Origin: Acidimicrobiaceae bacterium
GTDB lineage: Bacteria; Actinomycetota; Acidimicrobiia; Acidimicrobiales; RAAP-2
NCBI GenBank assembly: GCA_003152015.1
Contig: PLZF01000011.1
Span: 1-57,213 of the forward strand
Reading direction: 5' to 3'
DNA length: 57,213 nt
Every line of letters begins with the position of its first letter. Position 1 is the first letter of the stretch. The notes under the pieces were generated by a model. That model made no database searches. It was not told where the DNA came from and was given only the letters and a program-made list of their open reading frames with translations. Both the position numbers and the translations under genes were made by a program. This document shows positions 43,025 to 51,608 of this stretch, piece by piece.

Positions 43025-43525
43025 ATGACCACCGATGAGTTTGGACTGCGAGCTGCGTTCCTCGCCCACAGTGGCGAGTTGGTAGGTTTCGCCCGCCGGG
43101 CTTTGGGTGACGCGCAGCTGGCAGAAGAGGCCGCACAAGAGACGTTCGTGCGGGCATGGCGATACCGGGAACGGTTCGATCCATCGCTTGGATCCATGCG
43201 TACCTGGCTGTTTGCCATCGAACGACGCCTGGTCATCGACTTGGCCAGGGCCCGGGCCATCAGAAGAACTGAGCCACTGCCTCCCGACAAGGCAGAGGAC
43301 GAGGACGCCATCGCGCGCGCCATGCAGGCGTGGCAGGTCGAAGAGGCGATCCGCCGCCTACGTGACGAACACCGCCACGTCCTCGTGGAGATCTATTACC
43401 GGGGACGCCCCAGCCGAAGCGTGGCTGACGAGCTCGGCATCCCCGACGGTACCGTCCGCAGCCGTCTGTTCTATGCGCTCAAGGCGCTCAAGCTTGTACT
43501 CGAAGAGATGGGGTGGGAGGAATGA
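43025..43525 (+). CDS. ECF (sigma-70 family, region 2 and 4) sigma factor
   Basis: The 166-residue protein has region 2 (AFLAHSGELVGFARRALGDA ... AAQETFVRAWRYRERFDP, including the -10-binding helix) and region 4 (AIRRLRDEHRHVLVEIYYRG ... VADELGIPDGTVRSRLFYAL). These are joined by a short linker without a sigma-3 domain, as in SigK/SigL/SigD-like ECF factors. ATG 43025 is preferred over an in-frame GTG at 42914, which lies inside the tandem repeats. Its stop overlaps the start of the anti-sigma gene (ATGA), a standard arrangement for a sigma/anti-sigma pair. Confidence 0.93.
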   Translation: MTTDEFGLRAAFLAHSGELVGFARRALGDAQLAEEAAQETFVRAWRYRERFDPSLGSMRTWLFAIERRLVIDLARARAIRRTEPLPPDKAEDEDAIARAMQAWQVEEAIRRLRDEHRHVLVEIYYRGRPSRSVADELGIPDGTVRSRLFYALKALKLVLEEMGWEE

Positions 43526-44178
43526 GCGGAGCCGAATGTGACAGCTGGCGGGGTATGCAGGCGATGCATGCCATCGGTCGGCTCGATCCGAACGAAGAAA
43601 ACGAACTTGCCGAACACCTGGCCGCTTGTTCGTCGTGCCGGGCCGAGGCAGAGGATCTGGCCGGCATGGAGTCGGCCCTGAAGCTGGCCGACATCGATCA
43701 TTTGGACAGCGCCGCGGAGTTGGCGATCCCAATCGAGTCGGCGCGCTGGGAGCAGCTCCGGGTCCAGCGGCAACGACGAGTGGGCAGGATGACCAGAACG
43801 TGGGCGGTGGCGGGCGTTGCCGCTGCCGCGGTGGTGGCGATCGCCCTGGGCGCGGTGGCGCTCCACCACCCGGCCTCACCAAACCGGATCGTGGCCCTCA
43901 CCGGAACCTCCGGAGTGCATGCCACGGTAGTACTCACTCCCAAAGCGTGGGGCACCCAGGCCACCTTCGATGAAGCTGGTCAGCGGGCCGGGCAGGTGCT
44001 CACCGTGTCGATGGAAACGACGTCGGGCACCTGGTGGGTTGCCGGCAGCTACCGAACCCCCGGCTCCAATGGCCGGCTCCAGGTGACCCTGTCGTGCGCG
44101 GTGCCTGCAACTCAGATCACCCACGTATGGGTGAGTGATGATGCGGGCCATACGGTGCTGCACGGCTATGTCCAGTAA
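43522..44178 (+). CDS. Zinc-finger anti-sigma factor with membrane anchor
   Basis: The 218-residue protein begins with an anti-sigma zinc-binding domain, H32-x3-C36-x2-C39 in EHLAACSSCRAE. This holds the ECF sigma inactive, often until oxidative or envelope stress. One transmembrane helix follows (about 96-116, WAVAGVAAAAVVAIALGAVAL). The extracytoplasmic part (residues ~120-218) resembles the RskA C-terminal domain of SigK-type anti-sigmas, so regulated proteolysis is likely. The ATG at 43522 is preceded by GGGAGG and overlaps the sigma stop. Confidence 0.92.
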   Translation: MSGAECDSWRGMQAMHAIGRLDPNEENELAEHLAACSSCRAEAEDLAGMESALKLADIDHLDSAAELAIPIESARWEQLRVQRQRRVGRMTRTWAVAGVAAAAVVAIALGAVALHHPASPNRIVALTGTSGVHATVVLTPKAWGTQATFDEAGQRAGQVLTVSMETTSGTWWVAGSYRTPGSNGRLQVTLSCAVPATQITHVWVSDDAGHTVLHGYVQ

Positions 44179-44226
44179 GCAGGTCTAGAGGAGGGGCGAA
44201 CACCGTAGTGATGCGGTGGGAGCCGA

Positions 44227-44433
44227 TCACGCCACCCGGACCGGGTCGCCGCCGACCGACACCACATCGCCTCGGTGCAACTGGCACCCCCGGCGGAGCT
44301 CCACCTCGCCATTGACTTCCACGCTGCCGGTGGCGATGACCCGCCTGGCGTCCGACCCGCTGTCCACCAGATTGGCCAGTTTCAGAAACTGGCCCAGCCT
44401 GATCATGTCGTCGGTGATGGCTACGTCGTGCAT
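44227..44433 (-). CDS. Small S4-domain RNA-binding protein
   Basis: The 68-residue protein is a single S4 domain (IRLGQFLKLANLVDSGSDAR ... GSVEVNGEVELRRG), similar to YbcJ/YlmH-type stand-alone S4 proteins that bind structured RNA or ribosomal subunits. It is complete for this class. It is convergent with the anti-sigma gene across a 48-base gap. Confidence 0.88.
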   Translation of the reverse strand: MHDVAITDDMIRLGQFLKLANLVDSGSDARRVIATGSVEVNGEVELRRGCQLHRGDVVSVGGDPVRVA

Positions 44434-44511
44434 CTGTCCATTCTCCGCCCATCGACAAGGTGAGGCAACGGTGAAGCCGCCACTAGAGGTCTCGCACGGT
44501 TTGAGCCGGAT

Positions 44512-44880
44512 TCACGTACCGATGATGCCGGCCAGTACCGCTGCCTCGCTGATCGTAGGATCTTTGGTAGCGGTCAGGAGAGTGATGGTCTGGTCTTTTG
44601 CCAGAGCTTTCAAGTGATCGAGAGCTTCGGCCCGTTCCGGTTCCTTCAGTTCGGCCCGATACCGTCGTTTGAACTCGTTGAATCGCTCGGGTACGTGGCC
44701 GTACCACTTTCGCAGCTCGGTTGACGGCGCTATTTCTTTACACCACTCGTCCAACCCGGCTCTCTCCTTCGACACACCCCGGGGCCAGAGGCGATCGACC
44801 AAAATGCGCGCACCATCGTGAGGACCGGCCTCTTCGTACACCCGACGTAGGCGAACGTCGGGTTTTTTGGCCACCGTCAC
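44512..44880 (-). CDS. DUF488 family protein
   Basis: The 122-residue protein matches DUF488 (YeaO-like): VRLRRVYEEAGPHDGARILV, DRLWPRGVSKERAGLDEW, KEIAPSTELRKWYGHVPERF and the C-terminal TLLTATKDP. The role is unknown; some family members are linked to metal or haem homeostasis. It starts at GTG 44880, whose last bases are the stop of the upstream MarR gene (GTGA), so the two are coupled. Confidence 0.9.
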   Translation of the reverse strand: MTVAKKPDVRLRRVYEEAGPHDGARILVDRLWPRGVSKERAGLDEWCKEIAPSTELRKWYGHVPERFNEFKRRYRAELKEPERAEALDHLKALAKDQTITLLTATKDPTISEAAVLAGIIGT

Positions 44881-45329
44881 GAACCCAGGGTCGTCGGGGA
44901 GATCAGTTGACTGTCGGTGGCATCGAGACCCTCCCACAGGGGCCGAAAGTCGTCGGCCAGGCGAGCCAATTCCTCCACGTGCTGCGCGGACAGCCGACCC
45001 AGAGCGGCGCTGCCCTTCCGGGTGAGCGCCAGGCGCACCATCCGACCGTCGTGGGGATCGTGGCGGCGTTCGACGAATCCGGCAGCTTCTGCCCGTTGTG
45101 CCAGTTCGACCGCGCTGTGATGGCGCAACAACAGGTATCCGGCGATGTCGCCGATTGTCGGTCCCTGAGGCTCACCGTGCCCGCGAACGGCCAGGAGCAA
45201 CTGGTGCTGGGCCGGGGTGAGGCCGGCGGCCCGTGCCTGCTCTTGGCTCCAATGGAGAAACTGGCGAAGCCCGGTCCGGAGTGCCAGCAGCCTTCGGTAC
45301 TCGTCGGTTCTGAGTGGTCTTGGTGTCAC
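44877..45329 (-). CDS. MarR-family transcriptional regulator
   Basis: The protein of about 150 residues, from GTG 45329, has a MarR winged helix. Key segments are LTPAQHQLLLAVRGHGEPQG, the recognition region AGYLLLRHHSAVELAQRAEA, and the wing VERRHDPHDGRMVRLALTRKG. The open frame extends 60 codons further upstream without family features, so the shorter start is preferred. MarR proteins typically repress a divergent gene and are released by small phenolic or oxidative signals. The divergent neighbour here is a damaged transporter-like frame. It is coupled to the DUF488 gene. Confidence 0.88.
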   Translation of the reverse strand: MTPRPLRTDEYRRLLALRTGLRQFLHWSQEQARAAGLTPAQHQLLLAVRGHGEPQGPTIGDIAGYLLLRHHSAVELAQRAEAAGFVERRHDPHDGRMVRLALTRKGSAALGRLSAQHVEELARLADDFRPLWEGLDATDSQLISPTTLGS

Positions 45330-45470
45330 GACAGGGTTTGGCTCCGTGTATCTCGCACTACGAGCTAAAGTACCCCAGGAAACACTGGTCCGAGGCATCC
45401 TGACGATTGTCGCCTCCACGATCCCACTCGCCGACCGCCAACCTGAGGCTACCGCTGGGAGTGTGCACCG

Positions 45471-45770
45471 TTGACTGCAGCCGATGATGCCGCACAACAA
45501 CGATCGGCCGAGCACCTGGGCGATTTCACCATCACCTGGCAGGCGGTTCGGATCATCCCGCTGGCCCTGGTCATCGGGGCGATGGCCGCCGAGGGCGTCA
45601 GCACTTTCTTTGTCGTCGCTGACGAGTCGCTCGAGCTCGAGGTTTCATCATTGTCGAACACCTTCTCGCCGGCCGCCAACGCCAGTTGGTCGAGGAGCGA
45701 CAAGGAGCGACCACTAAGATCCAGGCGGCGAGGGGATGTTCTTCGTGAACATGAGTCAAGGGAGTCGGTG
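45471..45770 (+). pseudogene. Fragmentary ion-channel-like gene
   Basis: A TTG-started frame reads LGDFTITWQAVRIIPLALVI followed by GAMAA, which resembles the opening of ClC chloride channels. It then passes at once into STFFVVADESLELEVSSL, which looks like the cytoplasmic tail of a voltage-gated potassium channel. A neighbouring frame continues the tail (IVEHLLAGRQRQLVEERQG). The transmembrane core of either channel is missing. I interpret it as a deletion-fusion remnant with a frameshift, divergent from the MarR gene. Similarities are weak and based on short segments. Confidence 0.35.
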
Positions 45771-45959
45771 ATGGGCGATGACATGGGTGGAGACCCAGCC
45801 TGCTGGCTCAATCAAGTGTGTGACGAGTGTGGCGCCATGACGGAACGTGATGAAGTACACGACTGCTCGGTGCGGCTGGGAACACCGCCAACCAGTGCTG
45901 TCGGATCGGACGACCCCATAGGTCAACCCGGCTCGCCGGCTCAGACCCAGGACGGGTGA
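45771..45959 (+). CDS. Small cysteine-containing protein of unknown function
   Basis: The 62-residue protein starts at ATG 45771 after an AGGGAG site. It contains CWLNQVCDECGAMTERDEVH followed by Asp-Cys, a pattern of four cysteines plus His that could bind one zinc. Similar tiny proteins are frequent hypotheticals in actinobacteria. The tail is Pro/Gly/Asp-rich and probably disordered. The same frame runs open from the upstream remnant, so it could also be that remnant's end. Confidence 0.5.
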   Translation: MGDDMGGDPACWLNQVCDECGAMTERDEVHDCSVRLGTPPTSAVGSDDPIGQPGSPAQTQDG

Positions 45960-46190
45960 TCCCGGCCTTCAGTGGGGCTCGGCGGGGGTGGGAGCGGGCC
46001 GGGAGGCATTGACCGCAGGTTCCTCTTTTGGGCCGATGCGTTCGTAGAGGCGGCGAACGCACTTGGGCGCCTACCGGATGGGCGAGTCCGGCTGGCCGCC
46101 GGCCGGCTGGCCAGGGTCCTCCGTAACGCCGGCCGCCTCATCCACCAGATCACCCTGGATCCGCGCCCGGACTCCCGGCCCGGAGGTGGT

Positions 46191-46694
46191 TCAGAGGTTG
46201 GGTTCGGCCTGAGCTTTGCCGGCTCGACGGCTTCCGAAGCGTTCGACGACGCGGCCTACGCGCTCAGTCGTGCTTTGCAGCGGACCGAGGGTATTGGACA
46301 GGGTGCCGATCGTGACTTCGAGACTCTTGATGCGGTCGTCGAGCGAGACCAGAGTTGGCACCAAAGTCGCCAGGTGGCTGATCGGCTCGATCACCTTGAC
46401 CAGTTCGTCGAGCGTTGTGCCCAGTCCGGCCAGCCGTTCGAGGGCCGGTGCCACTGTGGCCAGGGGTTCCAAGGTGACGGCCAGCTCGGCCAGTGCGTCG
46501 AGGGTCGCGCCGAGCTCGGCCAGCTGCTCGAGGGCAGGCACGATGGCGGCGATCTGGGCCAGGGTGTGGTCGAAACCAGCGATCCGCTCGATGGCCGGTG
46601 CCGCCTCCCCGAGGCGCTTGAGTGCGGGGATCACCGCGGGAAGGTCCATGAGAGCTTGCACGTTGGCGCCAATTTCTCCGGTTACGTTCCGCAC
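46191..46694 (-). CDS. Helical repeat (coiled-coil) protein of unknown function
   Basis: The 167-residue protein starts at GTG 46694 after a GGGGGGAT site. Nearly the whole chain is an amphipathic helix with a degenerate 11-residue period (AVIPALKRLGE, AIERIAGFDHT, ALEQLAELGAT, TLEPLATVAPA, ALERLAGLGTT). It ends in a basic tail (RRAGKAQAEPN). Such patterns occur in apolipoprotein-like, LEA-like and phasin-like proteins that coat membranes or granules. I do not recognise a named family. The plus-strand open frame covering the same DNA is a shadow rich in Gly and Arg. Confidence 0.65.
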   Translation of the reverse strand: MRNVTGEIGANVQALMDLPAVIPALKRLGEAAPAIERIAGFDHTLAQIAAIVPALEQLAELGATLDALAELAVTLEPLATVAPALERLAGLGTTLDELVKVIEPISHLATLVPTLVSLDDRIKSLEVTIGTLSNTLGPLQSTTERVGRVVERFGSRRAGKAQAEPNL

Positions 46695-46779
46695 CGTATC
46701 CCCCCTCGATTGTCCGTGACCAGTATGACGTTGCCAGCAGATGCATGCCCTCATTGGCGTTTGGGGCTGCCGGTGACGG

Positions 46780-47037
46780 TCAGCGCCGACATGCGCCAAC
46801 AGTCGGTGACACTTGACCGACGCCCACACCGAGTTGAGCAGAAGCTAGTTGTGAGCGAGGTTTCCATCGAGGGTCCCGGTCGACGATCGGCTCGCTGAGC
46901 GCTTCAAGTTCGCGCGCGAGAGCCTCGAGCGTCCGGTGGTTGTCCTCATAGGCCTGATACCCGGCGGGCTGGTCTGCTGAGAGCGGGCGAGTTTCCCGCA
47001 GTGACCGGTGCGCACGACGACGCTGCCGGGCAGACAC
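46780..47037 (-). CDS. Possible small hypothetical protein
   Basis: The 85-residue frame has a believable middle (YQAYEDNHRTLEALARELEA then LSEPIVDRDPRW) with a helical, acidic character. The ends are Arg-rich and could be non-coding. No family is recognised. It may be a remnant rather than a gene. Confidence 0.3.
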   Translation of the reverse strand: MSARQRRRAHRSLRETRPLSADQPAGYQAYEDNHRTLEALARELEALSEPIVDRDPRWKPRSQLASAQLGVGVGQVSPTVGACRR

Positions 47038-47144
47038 GGACCAATCGCCTGATTCAATCCTCGCTGACGGCTCGGCGTCGTATCAAACGGTTGTCGGACG
47101 CTGGCAGTGCTGACATTCGGCCACGGTCGGCCAGCCGAGTCCGA

Positions 47145-47675
47145 TCACCCCGGTAGGGGCACCCGTGCCAGCGTCGTATATCGGTGACCCTCCGTGGAGG
47201 ATCGTGAGGCCACCAGGTCGAGGCAATCGACGTCGAGCGTCGCGAAGAAGGGGATCCCGGCAAGGGGCGCCCGCGCCGACCCATTGAGTCGACGCCCCTT
47301 CGAGCGTGCGATGGTCAGGTGCCCGGTGAACGGCGCATCGCCGTGGTCCGTGTCGGGGACAACGGGAACGGTCGCAGAACGTACGGCGTTGGCCGCTTCA
47401 TCGAGACCTGCAACGGGGATCTGGAGCACCCGTTCGCCGTTGAACCATGCCGTTCTCGGGCCGACCTCGCAATGGACCGAGCCCGCCAGGTTCCCGGCCG
47501 CGGCCCCGAGCGCGTCGACGAGCGCGGGCACGAGGTGGTCGTCCACGTCACCGAGGAATCGGAGGGTGATGTGCCACTGTCCGGGCCTGACCAGCGTGAG
47601 GCCCTGAGCGGGCCCCAGTTCCAACAAAGAGAGACGCTTCAGCGTCGTGTCATCGGGCCACGCTGCCACGAACAT
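47145..47675 (-). CDS. thpR: RNA 2',3'-cyclic phosphodiesterase
   Basis: This 2H phosphoesterase opens 2',3'-cyclic phosphates on RNA. The two signature motifs are both present: H35-x-T37 in WHITLRFLG, and GHLTIARSKG in the second half. The start MFVAAWPD at ATG 47675 is the family start; the longer frame was rejected. At 176 residues it is complete. It stands alone; about 340 bases upstream (47676-48019) contain no recognisable gene. Confidence 0.93.
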   Translation of the reverse strand: MFVAAWPDDTTLKRLSLLELGPAQGLTLVRPGQWHITLRFLGDVDDHLVPALVDALGAAAGNLAGSVHCEVGPRTAWFNGERVLQIPVAGLDEAANAVRSATVPVVPDTDHGDAPFTGHLTIARSKGRRLNGSARAPLAGIPFFATLDVDCLDLVASRSSTEGHRYTTLARVPLPG

Positions 47676-48019
47676 CCGCACATCCAAGTGTGCCCTCTGG
47701 CGCACCGGGATGGGGACGAGCGCGGTCACCGGGCAGGCCGGCAGCCCCCACAGCTCTCGGATCGGGAATGTTGGCCGGTTTGAAGGCGAATGGGTCTTCG
47801 CCCAGTGACCCCGAAGCGGACTTCACACTGTTCCGATAGCTGACGCGCTGCCCTCAGGCCCCTTACCTGGGCAGGCGTATGCCCAACCGCCGGGAAGCAG
47901 CCACGAAAGGTTCCCCTCGGAACTGACGCTCTGGTCGGATTCTTCGAGCCGAGACGCTGTTTCGGCCACCTTCTGGCGCAGCACGGCAGCACCCCCGCCA
48001 TATGGGCGCGGTCCACTTC
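47676..48019. other. Intergenic region without a recognisable gene
   Basis: Nothing beyond low-quality shadow frames is visible between thpR and the small minus-strand gene ending at 48020. It should contain the thpR promoter. Confidence 0.5.
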
Positions 48020-48313
48020 CTATACCGGTTGATCCATCCCGAACCTCTGGTTTGCCACTGACAGGCGACGCCTCACTTCAGCGTCTGCATGATCGATTTC
48101 CTCAACGGGAACGAACCACCTGACGACCGAATCCATCACATCGGGGCCACCACCCATTGTCCAATCGTCGGGACCCTCCCGGTTCGCTAGTTCAGCCATT
48201 TGGAAGATCTCAGCCCATTCAAGCTCGGGCTTGGCGCTCAACTTCCATTCAAGCTCGATCCTGTCGCCGATCTCCTTGACGGCGGTCCTGTCGACAATCG
48301 TGATCTCTGACAT
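48020..48313 (-). CDS. Small hypothetical protein
   Basis: The 97-residue soluble protein starts at ATG 48313 after an AGGAAAGG site. It is acidic, with DRIELEWKLSAKPELEWAEI and DVMDSVVRWFVPVEEIDHAD. The composition and ribosome site support a real gene. The family is not recognised. Confidence 0.6.
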   Translation of the reverse strand: MSEITIVDRTAVKEIGDRIELEWKLSAKPELEWAEIFQMAELANREGPDDWTMGGGPDVMDSVVRWFVPVEEIDHADAEVRRRLSVANQRFGMDQPV

Positions 48314-49117
48314 ATTCCGAACCTTTCCTTCGCCGGCTCTGGACAGGTGGCCGCTGCCCATGGTCTGAACCTACGACGACGGTGATTCGGCCAACAGGGC
48401 CAAATGTCACGAGTCTCCACGCCACGGACGGACACAGCACCCACCTTGGTCGTTTCCATGGCCCGGTGCGATCCCGTGCGGAGAGGAAGTGGGGCCGGCT
48501 GAACATCCTCGAACACTGGCTGGGTGGCCGGTGCGGCACTCCAGGGGAGGTCGTGGTGCCCGTGAATGCGGGCCAATACCCGTCGGTATCTCGAGGCGAA
48601 TCTCTTGTGCACAGCCGCACCTCACTTGCGCTGCTCACCGTGGGGATTCAAGAGCGGGGAAGTTTGGGTCGAGGTCAAGGACGACCTGGGCGGGATGCGG
48701 GTGGTGGCGGGAAAGCCCAACTGGGATCTGCTCGCCACCATCGCACCCCGCTGAAACCTGGAGCTGGTCAATGGAGGCCAAGCGACAACACGATCCCGGC
48801 TTGCAGGGTGCCGATGGCGGCGCCCAAGACACCCCCACGGTGGGGTGTCGACAGAACCCGTCCACCCAGTGGCAACGGGTGAGCCTGCGACTCCATTTCC
48901 CACGCCATTGGTCTCGATTTCCCACATTGTTGTTGCCGCAACCAAGAAGGGAGAATCCCTGTTGAGGAGGGTCGCATCAGTTTCTCGGCACCCCCTGTCC
49001 GCCGACGGCTTCACTCCGGGCAGGCTCCCGAGGCTTGCCCCGGCGATCCGGCCTTCCATGGGCCAGGAACCGTCTTGTTGCGGCCCATGGCCCACTGCCA
49101 TCGGGTGCGCACGGGGG
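48314..49117. other. Gene-poor region with one possible gene remnant
   Basis: No complete gene is supported in these 800 bases. The plus-strand frame 48566-48754 ends in SGEVWVEVKDDLGGMRVVAG then KPNWDLLATIAPR, which looks protein-like and may be the tail of a lost gene. The other frames are shadows. It leads into the degraded area to the right. Confidence 0.4.
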
Positions 49118-50863
49118 TCAGGAGGTCGAGGGGGCATGCATGCCCACCGCAGCCTCCGTTGGCGCCGGGCCTGAGTACACCTCAAAGAAACGGGCCATCA
49201 TGTCCTCGGGGACGGCGAGGTTCGCGTCATGGTCGGTGCGCACGCAGATGAGGCTGGGGCCTTCGTACTCCTGGGCCCGGCGCAGCGCCGGCTCGAGGTC
49301 CTCGATGCGCTCTACGTACTCGCTGTGGCATCCGAGGCCCTGCGCGACCAGGTCCCAGCGAACCTCCCCCTGCGCCGTGCCGAACGTCCTGCCGTACAGC
49401 GCGAGCTCGTTGGGCTCCTCCATCGTCCACGAGCCTTCGGCGAAGACAATCGTGGTGATCGCAAGCTGCTCGCGGGCCGCGGACTGCATCTCCATGATGT
49501 TGAAGCCGGCGGCCCCGTCGCCGGTGATGCACACGACCTCGCGCTCCGGTGCCCCGAGCTTGGCGCCGATCGCCGAGGGGATGCCCGTGCCGAGCATGCC
49601 GAGCTCGAGGATCGAGTGGTATGAGCGCGGGCGCGTCGGCGGCAGCACCGAATAGGCCCACAGCGAGGTGTTGCCGCCGTCAACCGTGTAGACCGCGTCC
49701 GGGCCGAAGACTGCGCCGATCACGCCGACGGCGTGTGCGGGATGGATGCCGGGGCCCGCCCACTCGAGGATCGGCGTCGCCTGGACCATCCGGACCTCCT
49801 CGTCGAGCGCCCGATAGCGCGCGAGGTCGCCTCCATCGCGGACCGGCAGATCCATGGCGCGCAGCCTCTCGGCAATCCCCTCGAGCGCACCCCGGGCGTC
49901 GCCGAGAATCCCGAGGCTCAGCGGGCGGGTGACGCCGAGGTGGCGCGGGTCGACATCGATCTGGATCACGCTCTGGCCGGAGGGGTCGCCCCAGTACTTG
50001 TCGTAGGGCAGATCGAGGTTCCCCACTCGCGATCCGGCGATGAGCAGGACGTCGGCTTCGCTCCTGACTTCGTCACCGGCCGTGCTGAACCCGAAGACGT
50101 AGTTCGGATGGTTCGAGCGCACGGTCGCACGGCCCGCCATCGATGTCATGACCGGGCAGCCGAGCAGGTCGACGATCTGCAACAGCGCGTCGTTCGCATC
50201 GGCGCGGTCGACCCCCGTGCCGGCGATGACGACCGGCCGCTCCGCTCCGGCGAGCAACGCCGCTGCCTCGTCGAGCTGTGCCCCGCAGGCGTGCGGACCC
50301 GTCCCGCGGTAGCGGGCCGGAGGGATGACCGGCGCGGTCTCGTCGTCTCCCATGGCATAGAGGATGGGGGCGGGTAGCTCGACGTGCACCGGGCCGGGGC
50401 GCCCGTTCCACATTTCGCGAAAGGCGAGGCGCAGCACCTCCGGGATCCGCACCCATTCGAGGATGGGTCCCCCCCACTTGACCGTCGGACGAAATACATC
50501 GAGCTGATCCTGACCCTGGAACGTAGAAGGCGGCGAGGGGTAGGCGATACCCAGCCGGTGCTGGGAGGTCAGTACGAGCACCGGCACGCCCTCGTGGCGC
50601 GCCGTGATCACGCCGGGCAGCAGGTTCGCAGACCCGGGCCCGGGGTTCCCCAGCACGGCAGACGCGCGGCCCGTCGTCTTGTACAGGCCTTCGGCCATGT
50701 GCACGCCCGCCGCCTCGTGACGCACCGGCACCAGGCGGATGCCGTGCGCCTCCAGCTGTGAGAGCAGCGGGTCGCTCTCTGGCGAGGGCAGTCCGAACAG
50801 GAACTCGATGCCCTCTGCCGCCAACGCTCTTGCCAGCAACTCACCACCACTGATCTCAGGCAT
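49118..50863 (-). CDS. TPP-dependent enzyme of the acetolactate synthase superfamily
   Basis: The 581-residue protein has the full thiamine-diphosphate enzyme layout. The catalytic glutamate lies in RHEAAGVHMAEGLYKTTG, the central domain carries RPVVIAGTGVDRADAND, and the diphosphate-binding motif is GDGAAGFNIMEMQSAARE. It differs from the other TPP enzyme in this window and is not a classical IlvB, since no small subunit is near. Sulfoacetaldehyde acetyltransferase-, oxalyl-CoA decarboxylase- or benzaldehyde-lyase-like roles are possible. ATG 50863 has a GAGGAGCTGAAG ribosome site; a longer frame overlaps the upstream MBL remnant. Base usage looks somewhat unlike the surrounding genes, suggesting acquisition. 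Confidence 0.85.
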   Translation of the reverse strand: MPEISGGELLARALAAEGIEFLFGLPSPESDPLLSQLEAHGIRLVPVRHEAAGVHMAEGLYKTTGRASAVLGNPGPGSANLLPGVITARHEGVPVLVLTSQHRLGIAYPSPPSTFQGQDQLDVFRPTVKWGGPILEWVRIPEVLRLAFREMWNGRPGPVHVELPAPILYAMGDDETAPVIPPARYRGTGPHACGAQLDEAAALLAGAERPVVIAGTGVDRADANDALLQIVDLLGCPVMTSMAGRATVRSNHPNYVFGFSTAGDEVRSEADVLLIAGSRVGNLDLPYDKYWGDPSGQSVIQIDVDPRHLGVTRPLSLGILGDARGALEGIAERLRAMDLPVRDGGDLARYRALDEEVRMVQATPILEWAGPGIHPAHAVGVIGAVFGPDAVYTVDGGNTSLWAYSVLPPTRPRSYHSILELGMLGTGIPSAIGAKLGAPEREVVCITGDGAAGFNIMEMQSAAREQLAITTIVFAEGSWTMEEPNELALYGRTFGTAQGEVRWDLVAQGLGCHSEYVERIEDLEPALRRAQEYEGPSLICVRTDHDANLAVPEDMMARFFEVYSGPAPTEAAVGMHAPSTS

Positions 50864-50865
50864 CT

Positions 50866-51065
50866 TCAGCTCCTCACTCTTTGACGTGTCGGCCACGATT
50901 CCACGCCGGCTCGCGCCGCGGCCCCCGGGTGAACGCCTGTGTCCACGAGCGCCAGCCCATCGGTGTGATCGATCGGGATCACGGGCGCCGGCACACGCAC
51001 CGGCGGCTCGTCGATGCCCTGCGGCGACACGGTCCGGCAGGCACTGTTGGAGGCGTGGAGGTTCA
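50866..51065 (-). pseudogene. N-terminal fragment of a metallo-beta-lactamase-fold hydrolase
   Basis: From ATG 51065 the frame reads VRVPAPVIPIDHTDGLALVD followed by TGVHPG. That is the start of lactonase-like MBL proteins (PV.V..I.H.DG..L.DTG.HP). After about 54 residues it breaks off into unrelated codons and stops two bases before the TPP start, with all metal-binding HxHxDH motifs missing. It directly follows the SDR remnant, as in an operon. Confidence 0.65.
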
Positions 51066-51067
51066 TC

Positions 51068-51198
51068 TCAGGCCACCATACGGCCTCCGTCCACAGGCAG
51101 GACGACACCCGTCACGAACGAGGTTTTATCCGAGGTCAGATGGACGGCGGCAGCGGCCACGTCGCTGCCCTCGGTTAGGCCACCCAATGGGATCGTCG
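51068..51198 (-). pseudogene. C-terminal fragment of a short-chain dehydrogenase (SDR)
   Basis: About 43 residues (IPLGGLTEGSDVAAAAVHLT, then SDKTSFVTGVVLPVDGG) match the very conserved C-terminus of SDR oxidoreductases. The Rossmann and catalytic parts are absent; an integrase fragment lies immediately upstream in the same frame. Confidence 0.75.
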
Positions 51199-51397
51199 CG
51201 CCCAGCGCCATGCTCAGGTTTCTCGCCTGTTGGACCACCCAAGATCCATTGGGTTGGCGGTGACACCGGTCACGTATACCTGTCGGGTGTCGAGTTCGAT
51301 GAAGAACAACACGTAGAGGCGTTTCAGCAGCACCGTGCCGATGCAGGATGGCCCAGACACTCGAAAGAGCCAGGACGACCCCCAATCTCACCAGCTC
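51199..51397 (-). pseudogene. Remnant of a transposase/integrase (rve core) gene
   Basis: The frame reads ELVRLGVVLALSSVWAILHRHG, and further on NGSWVVQQARNLSMAL. Both match actinobacterial integrase-core transposases. Between them a different frame of the same strand encodes LYVLFFIELDTRQVYVTGV, the expected intervening segment, so at least two indels and a deletion of the first catalytic aspartate region are present. Confidence 0.7.
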
Positions 51398-51563
51398 ACT
51401 CTGGACCCGGTCGATGGCGGACTGAGCGGGCAGCGGGTCGGCCATCTGGGCGAGCAACTCATCCGGAACTGGCACCTGTTCGTTTCGACGTGATCACCGT
51501 TGCACCCTGGCGATGGCGTTCGACCACCAACTGGTAGAAGTCGTTGGTCTCGATGCGAACCAT
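51397..51563 (-). pseudogene. istB: Remnant of an IS21-type helper ATPase (IstB)
   Basis: Starting at 51563, TNDFYQLVVERHRQGATVIT then SKR, and, after a frameshift near 51,475, PDELLAQMADPLPAQSAIDR together match the C-terminal end of IstB proteins (..VTSNR..DEWL..MADPL.AQSAIDR). The ATPase core is missing. The fragment is fused in frame to the integrase remnant. Confidence 0.75.
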
Positions 51564-51608
51564 GATCGGAGCAGGTGGCCGTTCGTCCGGACAAGATACG
51601 GTGTCCAC

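Noticed and set aside
45972..46898. A 308-codon plus-strand open frame over the helical repeat protein
   Set aside because: The minus strand gives a regular amphipathic pattern and a good ribosome site; the plus frame is Gly/Arg/Asp-rich noise.
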